From positions 2,542,001 through 2,606,000 of the forward strand of contig NZ_CP048788.1 of assembly GCF_012932215.1 (NCBI RefSeq): a stretch of DNA of 64,000 bases. Direction: 5' to 3'. The DNA is from Roseobacter ponti. Its GTDB lineage: Bacteria > Pseudomonadota > Alphaproteobacteria > Rhodobacterales > Rhodobacteraceae. The notes below the pieces were generated by a model. The model was not told the origin of the DNA, did no database searches, and was given only the letters and a program-made list of their open reading frames with translations. Made by a program: the position numbers and the translations under genes. Of the stretch, positions 45,071-55,834 are shown piece by piece; positions within the stretch are counted from its first letter, which is position 1, and each line of letters starts with the position of its first letter.

Positions 45071-46330
45071 TTATGTTTCGTTCCGGGCATACGGGTCTTT
45101 CACGGCCGGCAGCACACGGCCCGTGCAGCTGCCAAAGCCCACGCAGTAGCCGTCCCCTGTCGCCGCACCCCGCAGGGTCAGCCGGTCGCCGTCTTCGATA
45201 AAGCTCCGCGGCTCGCCGGTGTCGAGCGTCAGCGGTTCTTTTCCACCCCAGCTGAGTTCAAGCAGAGAACCGCGGTTTTCCTTTTGCGGCCCTGAGATCG
45301 TGCCGGAGCCCAGCAGATCGCCGGTGCGCATCGGACAGCCGCAGGTCGTGTGATGCGCAAGCTGCTGGGCGGCAGAGTAATACATCTCACTGTAATTCGT
45401 GCGGGTGATGACTGTTCCGGCCTTTCCCTGAGGGGCCAGCGACACCTCAAGATCGATGTCAAAGAGCATCGGCCCCGCGTCGCGCAGATGGTCGGGGAGC
45501 GGCACCCCGCGTGCCGGCGTGTCACAGCGGAACGGCGCGAGGGCCCCGCTCATCACAATCCAGGGGCTGATTGAGGTGGCGGTCGCCTTGGCCTGAAAGG
45601 GCCCCAGCGGCTGATATTCCCAGGCCTGGATATCGCGCGCAGACCAGTCGTTGAGCAGCACATAGCCAAAGATGGCCGCATCCGCCTCTGCGACGCTCAG
45701 CGGATGGTCGCTGGCCAGACCGACCACAGCGCCAAGCTCCAGTTCAATGTCAAAGCGCGCAGATGGGGCAAAGCGCGGCGCGCTCTCGTCGGGGCCTTTC
45801 ACCTGGCCCCAGGGGCGGCGCACATCTGTGCCCGAAATGACCACTGAGGACGCCCGACCGTTATAGCCGATCGGCATATGCATCCAGTTGGGCGGCAGCG
45901 CGTTTTCCGCCCCCCGGAACATGGTGCCGACGTTGGTTGCGTGATGACGGCTGGCGTAGAAATCAGTGTATTCCGCAACGCGAAAGGGCATGTGCAGGAC
46001 GGCGCCCTCCTGCGGGCAGAGGAACGGGCGCACCTCATCCTGATTTTCACGCCCTTCAGCCAGAAGCGCTGTAACATCGCGGCGTAGCCTGCTCCAGGCT
46101 TCCGGACCAAGCGCCATAAAAGCCGTCCAGTCGCTGGTCTGCAGCGTGCCACCGAACTGCAAAAACCCCCAAGCCTCCAGCGCCTCCACGTCAAGAATGC
46201 TGTCGCCAATGGCCATCCCGCAGCGCGGCGGCTTTTCGTCGGAGAAAACGCCGCAGGGCAGATTGTTGAGGGGAAACTGCGTCCCGGCTGAATTGGCCGT
46301 GGCGACAAAAGACCGGATCAGCCCGCTCAT
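45071..46330 (-). CDS. fahA: Fumarylacetoacetase
   Basis: A 419-residue fumarylacetoacetate hydrolase, the last step of homogentisate breakdown, giving fumarate and acetoacetate. It has the N-terminal domain (FPLNNLPCGVF) and the catalytic metal core with DFYASRHHATNVGTMF, FDIELELGAVVG and FGYVLLNDWSARDIQAWEY. The last residues of maiA overlap its ATG by four bases. Length is normal for the family. Confidence 0.95.
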   Translation of the reverse strand: MSGLIRSFVATANSAGTQFPLNNLPCGVFSDEKPPRCGMAIGDSILDVEALEAWGFLQFGGTLQTSDWTAFMALGPEAWSRLRRDVTALLAEGRENQDEVRPFLCPQEGAVLHMPFRVAEYTDFYASRHHATNVGTMFRGAENALPPNWMHMPIGYNGRASSVVISGTDVRRPWGQVKGPDESAPRFAPSARFDIELELGAVVGLASDHPLSVAEADAAIFGYVLLNDWSARDIQAWEYQPLGPFQAKATATSISPWIVMSGALAPFRCDTPARGVPLPDHLRDAGPMLFDIDLEVSLAPQGKAGTVITRTNYSEMYYSAAQQLAHHTTCGCPMRTGDLLGSGTISGPQKENRGSLLELSWGGKEPLTLDTGEPRSFIEDGDRLTLRGAATGDGYCVGFGSCTGRVLPAVKDPYARNET

Positions 46331-46968
46331 GGGGCGGGCTCAGCGTCGGGTTGGTTTTCGGGCAGCGCCGCAACAATCGCAGGCACCTGAAGGCAGGCGG
46401 CCTCAACGCGGCGCACCCCGGGCCAGGGTGCAAGATCCAGACCGAAACGATGCGCGTTGATCGTCTGGCCGGTCACACAGAGGTCACAGATATCCGGCGT
46501 GGCGCCGAAGGAAAACGCTGTGTCCGGGTCCAGCTGCGCCTCAAGCGTTGTGAACCCCTCGCGCATCCAGTGGTGCATCCAGTCGCGGATCTGGTCCTCT
46601 GTTGCGCCAAAACGGCTGCGCAGCTCTGCCAGCAGGCGCAGGTTGTTGGCCGGGTGAATATCAAGCGCGACCGTGTGGGCGGCGGCCAGAACGCGCGCGC
46701 GCAGCACAGGGTCAGCGGGCACCAGCCGCGGCTCGGGCCAGGTCGCCTCGATATAGTCGAGAATGGCCATCGACTGGGTCAGGATGCGCCCGTCGCCGGG
46801 CTCGAGCGCCGGCACGCCACGCCCGGGATTAATCGCAGCAAAACTATCGCTGAGCTGTTCATGCTGCATCAGATTGACGGAGAGGGTCTCAAAGGGCACG
46901 CCCTTGAGCCCGAGGGCGGCACGTACCCGGAACGATGTGGTCGAGCGCCAGAAGGACCAGAGTTTCAT
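46327..46968 (-). CDS. maiA: Maleylacetoacetate isomerase
   Basis: A 213-residue zeta-class glutathione S-transferase-like isomerase. The N terminus [20 protein letters not shown] carries the SSxxR-type glutathione/active site (here STTSFRVR). It converts maleylacetoacetate to fumarylacetoacetate using glutathione. It overlaps both hmgA and fahA by four bases, which fixes its start. Confidence 0.95.
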   Translation of the reverse strand: MKLWSFWRSTTSFRVRAALGLKGVPFETLSVNLMQHEQLSDSFAAINPGRGVPALEPGDGRILTQSMAILDYIEATWPEPRLVPADPVLRARVLAAAHTVALDIHPANNLRLLAELRSRFGATEDQIRDWMHHWMREGFTTLEAQLDPDTAFSFGATPDICDLCVTGQTINAHRFGLDLAPWPGVRRVEAACLQVPAIVAALPENQPDAEPAP

Positions 46969-48326
46969 TTTGTGCCCGGTGTCCCGTCGAATTTCTTCTC
47001 TAAGCTCTCCCAGCAGTCGATGTAATCATCCTGAAGCGGCGCCTCCCTGCCCGCAAACGCCGTCAGATGCTGCGGGAAGCGGGTCTCGAACATAAACGAC
47101 ATGGTGTTGTCGAGTTTTACCGCCTGCAGATCTGCACTGGATGCGCCTTCAAAAGCGTTTTTGTCGGGTCCGTGCGGCAGCATCATATTGTGCAGGCTGA
47201 TCCCGCCCGGCACGAAGCCTTTGGGCTTGGCATCATACTGGCCGTAGATGTTGCCCATCAGCTCAGACATGATGTTCTTGTGATACCAAGGCGGACGGAA
47301 AGTGTTTTCGGCCACCATCCAGCGCTCGCGGAAGAGCACAAAATCGATATTTGCCGTGCCGGGCTGGCCCGACGGCGCCGTGAGCACCGTAAAGATCGAC
47401 GGGTCGGGGTGGTCGAAAAGTACGGCCCCGACCGGGCAATAGGTCGAAAGGTCATATTTCACCGGGGTATAGTTGCCATGCCAGGCGACCACGTCGAGCG
47501 GGGACTGTGCGATCTGCGTCTCGTGAAACTGCCCGCACCATTTGATGGTCACCACCGAGGGCACGTCGCGGTCCTCAAAGGCCGCGACCGGCGCTTTGAA
47601 ATCGCGCCGGTTCGCCATGCAGTTGGCGCCGATAGGGCCCCTGCCCGGCAGCTCGAACTTCTGGCCGTAGTTTTCGCAGACAAAACCGCGACAGGGGCCT
47701 TCGGTGACCTCCACACGGTAAAGGAGTCCGCGCGGCAGAATGGCGATCTCGCCCGGCGCGATATCGAGAATGCCAAGCTCGGTGCAGAACCGCAGCCGCC
47801 CCTCCTGTGGCACGACCAGCATTTCACTGTCCGCAGAGAAGAAATAAGCGTCTTTCATGCTCTGCGTCACGAGATAGATGTGACTGGCCATGCCCACCTG
47901 CGTGTTCACGTCGCCGGCGGTGGTCATCGTGCGCATGCCGGTGATCCAGGTCAGCGGCTGATCGCTGTGCGGCACCGGATTCCAGCGGTACTGTCCGAGG
48001 CTGGTCACATCGTCCACCACATGTGGCGCGGTTTTCCAGTGCGGCACGTCGAGGCGGGCATAGCGGTGCGAATGCTTTACGGATGGCCGGATCCGGTAGC
48101 ACCAGGTGCGTTCGTTCTGATGGCCGGGCGCGGTGAAAGCCGTGCCGCTCAGCTGCTCGCCGTAAAGGCCGTAGTTACACTTCTGCGGGCTGTTCATGCC
48201 CTGCGGCAGCGCCCCGGGCAGCGCCTCGGTCTCGAAATCATTGCCGAAGCCGGGCATATAGCCTGCGTGCGGGCCGGGCAGCGACGGGGCCTGGGTGAGA
48301 CCTGAAAAATCAGCCAGTGTGTTCAT
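46965..48326 (-). CDS. hmgA: Homogentisate 1,2-dioxygenase
   Basis: A 453-residue non-heme Fe(II) dioxygenase that opens homogentisate to maleylacetoacetate. Family landmarks are [20 protein letters not shown] (shortened), [11 protein letters not shown] and the C-terminal metal-site region [18 protein letters not shown]. The ATG at 48326 follows GGGAGGA; longer starts would enter the promoter. It is the first gene of the hmgA-maiA-fahA operon. A palindrome 31 bases upstream is a candidate regulator site. Confidence 0.96.
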   Translation of the reverse strand: MNTLADFSGLTQAPSLPGPHAGYMPGFGNDFETEALPGALPQGMNSPQKCNYGLYGEQLSGTAFTAPGHQNERTWCYRIRPSVKHSHRYARLDVPHWKTAPHVVDDVTSLGQYRWNPVPHSDQPLTWITGMRTMTTAGDVNTQVGMASHIYLVTQSMKDAYFFSADSEMLVVPQEGRLRFCTELGILDIAPGEIAILPRGLLYRVEVTEGPCRGFVCENYGQKFELPGRGPIGANCMANRRDFKAPVAAFEDRDVPSVVTIKWCGQFHETQIAQSPLDVVAWHGNYTPVKYDLSTYCPVGAVLFDHPDPSIFTVLTAPSGQPGTANIDFVLFRERWMVAENTFRPPWYHKNIMSELMGNIYGQYDAKPKGFVPGGISLHNMMLPHGPDKNAFEGASSADLQAVKLDNTMSFMFETRFPQHLTAFAGREAPLQDDYIDCWESLEKKFDGTPGTK

Positions 48327-48356
48327 GAGATCCTCCCGTTTACGTGATGGCCTAAC

Positions 48357-48372
48357 AGTTACTTTTGTAACT
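48357..48372. promoter_or_regulatory. Candidate MarR operator before hmgA
   Basis: A perfect palindrome AGTTAC-TTTT-GTAACT, 31 bases upstream of the hmgA ATG, placed where a repressor would block transcription. It matches the half-palindrome before marR at 41601-41616. Confidence 0.55.
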
Positions 48373-48679
48373 AACAACGCAAAGAAATGCGACCGGTGTT
48401 CCGGTCTGGTATTCTCACCGACACCCGGACACCCCTGGCCGGTTCCCGGCCTTCATACAATGCTGCAACCTGCCCGTCAGGCTGTGCCGGTCGCCATAGT
48501 CAGACACCCGCGGCACAGCTTTGCCGGTATCCCTGCGCGGCGCCCGCAGAGATCCCACGGCACGGAACGGCCGCTCGGCGGCAATTTGCGGGCACGGAAC
48601 CGAAAATCCCCGCTCTCCTGTGGACCCCGGCCAGGCAATTGTTTAATCCGGGGGCAGCATCAGGAAAGGCTCAGAGAAC
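48373..48679. other. Divergent intergenic region between hmgA and icd
   Basis: About 300 bases with no supported gene. It should carry the icd promoter rightward and part of the hmgA promoter leftward. The segment 48661-48669 holds the AGGAAAGG ribosome binding site of icd. No further repeat was noticed. Confidence 0.5.
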
Positions 48680-50902
48680 ATGTCGGATCAAAACAACGCG
48701 GATATCATTTACACCAGAGTGGACGAAGCACCTGAACTGGCGTCAGCGTCTTTGCTGCCGGTCATCCGGACCTTTGCTGCCGCGGCAGGTGTCACCGTGG
48801 GCACGCGCGATATCTCGCTGGCCGGACGTATTATCGCCGCCTTCCCCGAGGGGCTGACGGAAGCGCAGCGCCAGAGCGACGATCTGGCGATCCTGGGCAG
48901 GCTGGTAAAAACGCCCGATGCCAATGTGATCAAACTTCCGAATATCTCGGCCTCAGTGCCGCAGCTGACGGCGGCGGTGAAAGAGCTGCAGTCGCAGGGC
49001 TATGACATCCCAGATTATCCCGAGACGCCGCAGACAGATGCGGAAAAAGAGGCCCGCAAGCGCTATGACGCCATCAAAGGCTCGGCGGTGAACCCGGTGC
49101 TGCGCGAAGGCAACTCCGACCGTCGCGCCGCCGTGGCCGTCAAAAATTACGCGCAGTCCAACCCGCATTCCATGGGCACATGGAGCGCGGACAGCAAGAC
49201 CGTGGTCTCGACCATGTCCTCGGGTGATTTCCGCTCCAATGAAAAATCCGCGACGCTGACAGCAGATCAGGCCGGCCCGGTGCGCATCGAGCATGAAGCC
49301 GCAGACGGCACTGTGACCGTGCTGAAAGATGGCGTGGAGTTTCCCGAAGGCTGTGTGGTGGATGCCACGTTCATGTCGGCGGCAGCACTCAGCGCCTTTC
49401 TCGAAGAGCAGATCGCCGAAACAAAAGACGCGGGCACGCTTTTCTCCATTCACCTCAAAGCGACGATGATGAAGGTATCCGACCCCATCATTTTCGGCCA
49501 CGCGGTCAAAGCCTTTCTCAAGCCGGTCTTTGAGAAATACGGCGCAGAGCTTGAGGCGGCGGGGGTCAACCCCAACTCCGGCCTTGGCGCCCTGCTCGAC
49601 ACTGTGAAGGACGCGCCGAAATCGGGTGAGATCCTGGCAGAGATCGACAGCGTTATGAAAGCGCGCCCTCCGATGTATATGGTCAACTCCGACAAGGGCA
49701 TCAGCAACCTGCATGTGCCCTCGGATGTGATCATCGATGCCTCAATCCCCGCGCTCATTCGCGCAGGCGGCAAGGGCTGGGGCCCGGACGGCAAAGAGGC
49801 GGATGCCAACTGCGTCATCCCCGACAGCTCTTATGCGGCGGTCTATGATGAGACGATCCGCTACTTCAAAGAAACCGGTGCGCTGGACCCGACCACCGCA
49901 GGCACCGTTCAGAACATCGGCCTGATGGCGCAGAAAGCCGAGGAATACGGCTCCCACCCAACGACCTTTGAAATCGCAGCTGCGGGCACGGTACGGATGG
50001 TGCTTGCCAATGGCGATGTGCTGCATGAGCACAGCGTTGAAAAAGGCGATATCTGGCGCTCTGCATCAACGCGCAAGGCGCCCATCGAAGACTGGGTGCA
50101 ACTGGCGATTGACAGGCAGGCGGCGGAAGGCTGCGAAGCGATCTTCTGGCTGGATGAGACCCGCGCGCATGACGCGGAACTGATCCGCTATGTCCGCCCG
50201 ATCCTCGATGCAAAGGGTGTTGCCGACCGCTTTCAGATCCTTGCCCCGCGTGAGGCCACGCGCGCCACGCTGGAGACGATCCGCAAGGGTGATACCTCGG
50301 TTGCGGTCACCGGAAACGTGCTGCGCGACTATCTCACCGATCTCTTCCCGATCCTTGAGCTCGGCACCTCGGCCAAGATGCTGTCGATTGTTAAGCTGAT
50401 GAACGGCGGCGGGCTTTTCGAGACAGGTGCCGGTGGCTCTGCGCCCAAGCACGTGCAGCAGCTGATGGAGGAAAACCACCTCCGCTGGGATTCACTTGGC
50501 GAGTTCTGTGCGCTCGGGGAAAGCCTCAAGTTTCTGGCGGACGTGCGCAGCAATCCCAAGGCGCGCGTGCTGGGCAAGGCTGTCGATGTGGCGACACAGG
50601 GCATTCTGGACAACAACAAATCGCCCGGTCGCCGCGTGGGCCAGCCTGACAACCGCGACAGCCACTATTACTTTGCGCTTTACTGGGCCGAAGCTCTGGC
50701 GGCACAGACCGAAGATGCTGATCTGGCGGCCCATTTCGCACCCATTGCCAAAGCACTGGCAGAGAACGAAGAGACAATCGTGGCGGATTTCGCAGCCGTC
50801 CAGGGGCGTCCGGCAGATACCGGCGGATACTACCACACTGATCCGGAGAAAACCGAAAACGTGATGCGCCCGTCCTCTGCGCTGAACGGGATCATCGGCT
50901 GA
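48680..50902 (+). CDS. icd: Monomeric NADP isocitrate dehydrogenase
   Basis: A 740-residue monomeric-type isocitrate dehydrogenase that makes 2-oxoglutarate, CO2 and NADPH. Recognisable features are [16 protein letters not shown] at the start, [20 protein letters not shown] in the middle and [10 protein letters not shown]. The length is right for the monomeric class rather than the roughly 400-residue dimeric enzyme. The ATG at 48680 follows AGGAAAGG. No partner gene is needed. Confidence 0.95.
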   Translation: MSDQNNADIIYTRVDEAPELASASLLPVIRTFAAAAGVTVGTRDISLAGRIIAAFPEGLTEAQRQSDDLAILGRLVKTPDANVIKLPNISASVPQLTAAVKELQSQGYDIPDYPETPQTDAEKEARKRYDAIKGSAVNPVLREGNSDRRAAVAVKNYAQSNPHSMGTWSADSKTVVSTMSSGDFRSNEKSATLTADQAGPVRIEHEAADGTVTVLKDGVEFPEGCVVDATFMSAAALSAFLEEQIAETKDAGTLFSIHLKATMMKVSDPIIFGHAVKAFLKPVFEKYGAELEAAGVNPNSGLGALLDTVKDAPKSGEILAEIDSVMKARPPMYMVNSDKGISNLHVPSDVIIDASIPALIRAGGKGWGPDGKEADANCVIPDSSYAAVYDETIRYFKETGALDPTTAGTVQNIGLMAQKAEEYGSHPTTFEIAAAGTVRMVLANGDVLHEHSVEKGDIWRSASTRKAPIEDWVQLAIDRQAAEGCEAIFWLDETRAHDAELIRYVRPILDAKGVADRFQILAPREATRATLETIRKGDTSVAVTGNVLRDYLTDLFPILELGTSAKMLSIVKLMNGGGLFETGAGGSAPKHVQQLMEENHLRWDSLGEFCALGESLKFLADVRSNPKARVLGKAVDVATQGILDNNKSPGRRVGQPDNRDSHYYFALYWAEALAAQTEDADLAAHFAPIAKALAENEETIVADFAAVQGRPADTGGYYHTDPEKTENVMRPSSALNGIIG

Positions 50903-50977
50903 TCTGAACGGGGATGAAAACGGTCAAAGCCCGCGTTGCTGACAAAGCTGCTCGGGTTTTTCGTGCCGGTCCGGGTA

Positions 50978-51730
50978 TCAGAAAAGATCAGTCAGCAGTG
51001 CGAAAAGCTCGGCCTGCGATGAAATCATGAGCTTGCGGTAAATGTTGCGTCTGTGGACCTTAGCGGTCTCGCGCGATATCCCCAGCGCGAAGGCGGCCGA
51101 CAGGTTCGAATGCCCCTGCAGGATCAGCGCCGACACCTGCGCCTCACGCGGCGTCAGCGAGGTGGCACGGGTGGAGCGCAGATGCGCGCGGATAAGCTCT
51201 TCGAGCGGGCGCGGGGCACGGGTCACAGGCCGGGCTACCTGCCCCGACGCCCGCGAGGATACGTACTGGCGCAACAGCTCTGAGATCAGCGGGCTGAAAT
51301 GGCGCAGACACTGCAGTTCGCGACGGCGGTATGACCCGGAACCATCCAGCCTGCTCATCGACAGATGTGCGACGGACCCGTCGGCAGTCCGGGCCAGAAA
51401 GCCCACCTCATCGCGGATCCGTGTCTGCTGATAATACTGCAGATAATACTCGCCGGCAAAAAACCGGTCGGGTGCGATATCGGCAAGGCGGAACATACCA
51501 TCCGCCGCCACCTGGTCACGGTGCCGGAAAAACGGGTCGAGCCGGTAGGCGCCATCAAGATACTGATCGGGGTATTTACGTCTGAGCGACGGATCGGCAA
51601 GCCAGTAGTCATGGGCTTCGGGGCGGCCTTCCGGGCCAAAGCGCAGGATCAGAAAGGTGTCAAACTTCAGCCGCGCTCTGAGCAGATTGCGAAAATGCCC
51701 GAAAAACGTCGAATCCGCAGTATGTGCCAT
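50978..51730 (-). CDS. LuxR-type transcription regulator
   Basis: About 250 residues. The C-terminal HTH_LuxR is TSLTPREAQVSALILQGHSN with ISRETAKVHRRNIYRKL after it. The N-terminal part is a helical/alpha-beta sensor region without clear autoinducer-synthase partner; no luxI is present. The ATG at 51730 is used. An upstream stretch (VEILEKLRPKDVARLQT) looks coding, so a start near 51790 with a non-ATG codon is possible. A longer frame to 51958 would overlap the potA start and is rejected. It is divergent from the PotABCD-type operon and probably controls it. Confidence 0.78.
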   Translation of the reverse strand: MAHTADSTFFGHFRNLLRARLKFDTFLILRFGPEGRPEAHDYWLADPSLRRKYPDQYLDGAYRLDPFFRHRDQVAADGMFRLADIAPDRFFAGEYYLQYYQQTRIRDEVGFLARTADGSVAHLSMSRLDGSGSYRRRELQCLRHFSPLISELLRQYVSSRASGQVARPVTRAPRPLEELIRAHLRSTRATSLTPREAQVSALILQGHSNLSAAFALGISRETAKVHRRNIYRKLMISSQAELFALLTDLF

Positions 51731-51812
51731 AGCCGTTTGCAGGCGCGCGACGTCTTTTGGTCTGAGCTTTTCCAGTATTTCTACCCCGGAATGATGCCAA
51801 ATCAGGCAGTCT

Positions 51813-51830
51813 ATACCCCTGTGGGGGTAT
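51813..51830. promoter_or_regulatory. Palindrome between LuxR gene and potA
   Basis: ATACCCC and GGGGTAT are perfect seven-base arms around TGTG. It sits roughly 80-95 bases from both divergent start codons and is the only strong dyad there, so it is a good candidate operator for the LuxR-type regulator. Confidence 0.55.
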
Positions 51831-51923
51831 TTTTCTGGTAAAACATCCACGCAATGATCACAAGCGGGTGGACGAATACGGATCCCGGTCCGAGTATCGA
51901 CACCCAAACCGGGGGCTAATGAC

Positions 51924-53003
51924 GTGACACCTGCGATCAGTGCGCGCGATCTGCGCAAAGTCTATCCTGGCGACCCGCCCGTTGTGGCGCTCGACGGGGT
52001 GAGCATAGACATCAGAGACAATGAGTTCTTTACCCTGCTGGGTCCTTCGGGCTGCGGAAAGACAACACTTTTGCGCATGATTGCGGGCTTTGAACACCCT
52101 ACCGCAGGCACGCTGTCGATGCATGGCGACAATCTGCTCGACAGCCCGCCGCACAAGCGCCCGGTGAACACGGTCTTTCAGAGCTATGCGCTTTTCCCGC
52201 ATCTGACTGTGGCACAAAACATCAGCTTTGGTCTGGAGATGCTGGGTAAACCGGCGGATGAGATCAAAGCGACAGTGGATGAGATGCTGGCGCTGGTGAA
52301 GATGGAGGCGATGGCCGACCGCCAGACCAGTCAGATCTCCGGGGGTCAGCAGCAGCGCGTGGCGCTGGCCCGTGCGCTGGCGCCGCGCCCCCGGGTGCTG
52401 CTCCTGGATGAGCCGCTCAGTGCCCTGGATTTCAAGCTGCGCAAGGAAATGCAGCTTGAACTCAAACGGTTGCAGACCGAGACCGGCATTACCTTTATCT
52501 TCGTCACCCATGATCAGGAAGAAGCGCTGACCATGTCGGACCGCATTGCGGTGATGAATGCAGGCTCCGTGCGCCAGATCGGGCGGCCGCGTGATATCTA
52601 TGACCACCCCGCCGAGCGGTTCGTGGCCGATTTCATCGGCGATACCAATTTTCTCGCCGGCGAGATTGTCTCGACGGAAAACGGCCATGCTGAGGTGCGG
52701 TTGACGTCGGGCAAAACCGTGCCCGCCCCCGCACCGGAAGAGACACAGAGCGGGCGCAAAATCACACTCGCCGTGAGGCCCGAGCACGCGGGCATCAGCG
52801 CGGGCAGTGACGGGCTGCTGAGCGGGGATCTGCGCGAGGTCGTCTACTTCGGCACAGACACCCATTTTCACGTGGCCCTCGATGATGGCACGGCCTTTGT
52901 GGTGCGCCGCCAGAACCGGCCTGATGTGGCCTCCGATCTGCAGGCCGGCGCCCGTGTCAGCGTGGATTTCCCGCCGCTGACGGGCCAGGTTCTGCGGGAC
53001 TGA
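51924..53003 (+). CDS. potA: Polyamine-type ABC transporter ATPase
   Basis: A 359-residue ABC ATPase of the PotA/CysA group. Walker A is [14 protein letters not shown], the signature is [16 protein letters not shown], Walker B is [12 protein letters not shown], and a TOBE-like C-terminal domain follows (LAVRPEHAG). The GTG start has GGGGG nine bases upstream. It energises uptake through the two permeases that follow. Homology gives a spermidine/putrescine-type system, but the operon suggests another amine or amide substrate. Confidence 0.92.
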   Translation: MTPAISARDLRKVYPGDPPVVALDGVSIDIRDNEFFTLLGPSGCGKTTLLRMIAGFEHPTAGTLSMHGDNLLDSPPHKRPVNTVFQSYALFPHLTVAQNISFGLEMLGKPADEIKATVDEMLALVKMEAMADRQTSQISGGQQQRVALARALAPRPRVLLLDEPLSALDFKLRKEMQLELKRLQTETGITFIFVTHDQEEALTMSDRIAVMNAGSVRQIGRPRDIYDHPAERFVADFIGDTNFLAGEIVSTENGHAEVRLTSGKTVPAPAPEETQSGRKITLAVRPEHAGISAGSDGLLSGDLREVVYFGTDTHFHVALDDGTAFVVRRQNRPDVASDLQAGARVSVDFPPLTGQVLRD

Positions 53004-53007
53004 TGCG

Positions 53008-53919
53008 ATGAGCGATCTCTCCTCAGCCGCCGATAAACTTGCCCGGCGCACCCGCTGGCTGCTGCTGACGCCGGCGCTGGTGATCCTGGTCTTTGCTGCG
53101 AGCGGTCCGCTGCTGATCACGCTGGTCTATTCTTTTCTGACGGCGGGTGCCTACGGCGGCGTGGAATGGCAGTTCTCCTGGGATGCCTGGTTCAACGTGG
53201 TTTTCGAGCGGGATATCTTTGAGGATACGCTGGGGTTTTCCGACGCGCATCTGAGCATCTTCTGGCGCTCGGTCAAACTCTCGCTGATGACGACGCTCTT
53301 TTGCATATTCTTCGGCTTTCCAACCGCTTACTTCATCGCGACGCGTCCGAAAAAGCAACGCGATCTGTGGATGCTGCTGATCATCATCCCGTTCTGGACC
53401 AACCTGCTGATCCGCACCTTTGCCGTGGTCGAGCTCATCCGCAACGAAGGTACGGTTAACACGGTACTGATCGCTCTGGGCATTATCGATGAACCGATAC
53501 AGATGCTGTTCACCGAATTCGCGATCCTGGTGGGCATGGTCTATGTCTATCTGCCGCTGATGGTGCTGCCGCTTTATGCCTCGATGGAGCGGCTGGATTT
53601 CAGCCTTGTTGAGGCAGGATATGACCTCTATGCGAACCGCCTGAAGGTGCTGCGCCGGGTGATCCTGCCGCTGGTGAAACCGGGGGTGATCGCGGGCTCC
53701 ATCCTCGTCTTTGTACCCTCGCTCGGGGCCTATGTGACGCCGCGCGTGATGGGCGGCGGCAACCAGCTGATGATCGGTAATCTGATCGAACTGCAGTTCG
53801 GTCAGGGCCGAAACTGGCCCCTCGGGGCGGCACTGTCGATCACATTGCTGGCGATCGTGATGATCGCGCTGATGGTCTACGTGCGCACCGCGGGTGAGGA
53901 CGAGGTGCGTCATGGCTGA
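53008..53919 (+). CDS. potB: Polyamine-type ABC permease
   Basis: A 303-residue inner-membrane permease with about six helices. The EAA-like loop is LVEAGYDLYANRLKVLRRV, and the C-terminal FVPSLGAYVTPRVMGGG is typical of PotB. It starts five bases after the potA stop and overlaps potC by eight bases. Confidence 0.92.
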   Translation: MSDLSSAADKLARRTRWLLLTPALVILVFAASGPLLITLVYSFLTAGAYGGVEWQFSWDAWFNVVFERDIFEDTLGFSDAHLSIFWRSVKLSLMTTLFCIFFGFPTAYFIATRPKKQRDLWMLLIIIPFWTNLLIRTFAVVELIRNEGTVNTVLIALGIIDEPIQMLFTEFAILVGMVYVYLPLMVLPLYASMERLDFSLVEAGYDLYANRLKVLRRVILPLVKPGVIAGSILVFVPSLGAYVTPRVMGGGNQLMIGNLIELQFGQGRNWPLGAALSITLLAIVMIALMVYVRTAGEDEVRHG

Positions 53920-54718
53920 GCGCGCGGGTTTCAGCATCCACCGCCAGCCGGGCTTCACCGCCATTGCGATGCTGTGTTTTGTGCTGCTCTATCTGCCGAT
54001 CATCCTGCTGGTCATCTATTCGTTTAACGCCGGCACGTCGATCGCGATCTGGGAAGGATTCAGCTGGCGCTGGTATCAGTCTGCCTGGGAAAACGAGCAG
54101 GTGCAGGAAGCCACGGTGCGCAGCCTTGTGATCGCGCTCTGGGCCTCGGTGATCTCCACCTCTGTGGCGGTGCTGGCAGCGCTTGCCACCACGCGCACCC
54201 GAAAATTCAAAGGCCAGTCGGCAGTTTTCGCAATGATCAACCAGCCGCTGATGGTGCCCGAGATTGTGACCGCCGTGGCGCTGCTGATCTTCTTTGCGAT
54301 GATCAAGGTCGCCACCGGTTACACCGGGCTGATGTATCTCATCATCGCGCATTCGGCCTTTTGCATTCCCTTTGCCTATCTGCCGATCCGCGCGCGCCTG
54401 CAGGGCATGGATCTGTCACTGGAACAGGCCGCAGCCGATCTTTATGCTACGCCCTTCCAGGTCTTCCGGCGTATAACCCTGCCGCAGCTCTGGCCCGGCA
54501 TTCTTGCCGGCGCTATGCTGGCTTTTGTGATCTCGCTTGATGATGTGGTCATCACGGAGTTTGTGAAATCCGCAGGCCAGGATACGCTGCCCACCTATAT
54601 GCTCGGCCAGCTGCGCCGCGTGGTGACACCCGAGGTCAACGCCATCTCCACGGCATTGCTCGCCATTTCGGTTGTGATGGTCATCGCCTTTACCGTGCTG
54701 AGCAAAATGAAGAACTGA
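53912..54718 (+). CDS. potC: Polyamine-type ABC permease
   Basis: A 268-residue inner-membrane permease of the PotC type. The EAA loop is LEQAAADLYATPFQVFRRI, followed by SLDDVVITEFV. The ATG overlaps the potB stop (ATGGCTGA); a GAGG lies upstream. It pairs with PotB. Confidence 0.92.
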   Translation: MAERAGFSIHRQPGFTAIAMLCFVLLYLPIILLVIYSFNAGTSIAIWEGFSWRWYQSAWENEQVQEATVRSLVIALWASVISTSVAVLAALATTRTRKFKGQSAVFAMINQPLMVPEIVTAVALLIFFAMIKVATGYTGLMYLIIAHSAFCIPFAYLPIRARLQGMDLSLEQAAADLYATPFQVFRRITLPQLWPGILAGAMLAFVISLDDVVITEFVKSAGQDTLPTYMLGQLRRVVTPEVNAISTALLAISVVMVIAFTVLSKMKN

Positions 54719-54751
54719 ACGAAACAACAAAAAACCAACAGGAGTACAAGA

Positions 54752-55777
54752 ATGAAAAAGGCACTTATAACCACCGCGCTTACGCTGGGCTTTGTGACGC
54801 CCGCGCTCGCTGAGGGAGAGCTCAACATCTATAACTGGGGCAACTACACCAGCCCTGAGATGATCGAAAAGTTTGAGGCCGAGACCGGCATCAAGGTGAC
54901 GATCACCGATTACGACAGCAACGACACTGCCCTTGCCAAGATCAAAGCCGGTGGCCACGGGTTTGATATCGTTGTGCCCTCCGGCACCTACATCCCGATT
55001 TTCGTGGGCGAAGGCCTGCTGATGGAATCCAACCCCAACGAGATGGAAAACTTCAAAAACATGGACCCGCAGTGGATCGATGTGGAATTCGATCCGGGCC
55101 GGAAATACACCGTGCCATGGCAGTGGGGCACCGTCGGGGTGACCGTGAACACCGCCGTTTATGACGGCGACATCAACACCGCCGCTGTGGTATTTGACCC
55201 GCCCGAAGAGCTCAAAGGCAAGATCAACGTGGTTCCTGAGATGAACGACGTGATGGGCATGGCAATCCACTATGTCGGTGGTGATCAGTGCACAGCCGAC
55301 AAAGAGGTGCTCAAGCAGGTCCGCGACGTTCTGCAGGCCGCCAAACCCAACTGGCTGTCGATGGATTACGGCAACATCGAGAAATACGCCAAGGGTGACC
55401 TTGCCGCCGGTGTGAACTGGAACGGTGCGTCTTTCCGCGCGCGCAACCAGAACAAGGACATCGCTTTTGGCTATCCGCAGGAGGGCTTCCCCGTGTGGAT
55501 GGACAACGCGGCCATCCTGTCGGACGCCCAGAACGTGGAAGAGGCCAAGACCTTCCTCAACTTTATCATGGCGCCTGAGAATGCGGCGATGCTGTCGTCC
55601 TTTGCGCGCTATGCCAACGGCATCAAAGGCTCCGAGGAATTCATGCCCGACGACATGAAGACCGCGCCCGAAGTGGTTGTGCCGGACGATCTCAAAGCGG
55701 CGGCCTATGTGGCTAAAACCTGCCCGCCTGAGGCGACCAAGCTTTACACCGCCATCTGGACCGAGCTTCAGAAGTAA
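54752..55777 (+). CDS. potD: Polyamine-type periplasmic binding protein
   Basis: A 341-residue substrate-binding protein with a signal peptide ([10 protein letters not shown]) and an ACAGGAG ribosome binding site. [20 protein letters not shown] is the usual PotD opening, and [13 protein letters not shown] forms part of the ligand pocket. Conserved acidic residues of polyamine pockets cannot be judged fully by eye, so substrate is uncertain. It is followed by a perfect stem-loop before the amidohydrolase. Confidence 0.92.
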   Translation: MKKALITTALTLGFVTPALAEGELNIYNWGNYTSPEMIEKFEAETGIKVTITDYDSNDTALAKIKAGGHGFDIVVPSGTYIPIFVGEGLLMESNPNEMENFKNMDPQWIDVEFDPGRKYTVPWQWGTVGVTVNTAVYDGDINTAAVVFDPPEELKGKINVVPEMNDVMGMAIHYVGGDQCTADKEVLKQVRDVLQAAKPNWLSMDYGNIEKYAKGDLAAGVNWNGASFRARNQNKDIAFGYPQEGFPVWMDNAAILSDAQNVEEAKTFLNFIMAPENAAMLSSFARYANGIKGSEEFMPDDMKTAPEVVVPDDLKAAAYVAKTCPPEATKLYTAIWTELQK

Positions 55778-55783
55778 ACAGCC

Positions 55784-55812
55784 TGCGGCCCTGCCCGAAG
55801 CGCGGGGCCGCA
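55784..55812 (+). terminator. Stem-loop after potD
   Basis: TGCGGCCC and GGGCCGCA form a perfect eight-base-pair stem with a 13-base loop seven bases after the potD stop. Without a T-tract, partial termination or 3'-end protection of the potD message is more likely than a full stop. Confidence 0.6.
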
Positions 55813-55834
55813 CACCACTATGGAGACGTCAAAT

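Noticed and set aside
50928-50962. Terminator after icd
   Set aside because: A CGGGTTTTT run exists, but the stem is broken and too weak to call.
51731-51958. Longer 5' extension of the LuxR-type gene
   Set aside because: It would overlap the potA start and promoter dyad and begins with a cysteine- and arginine-rich, non-family segment. Only the part from about 51790 could be real.
51858-53120. 420-residue minus-strand open frame across potA
   Set aside because: It is antisense to a complete, well-supported ABC ATPase and its sequence has no domain; typical shadow frame in GC-rich DNA.
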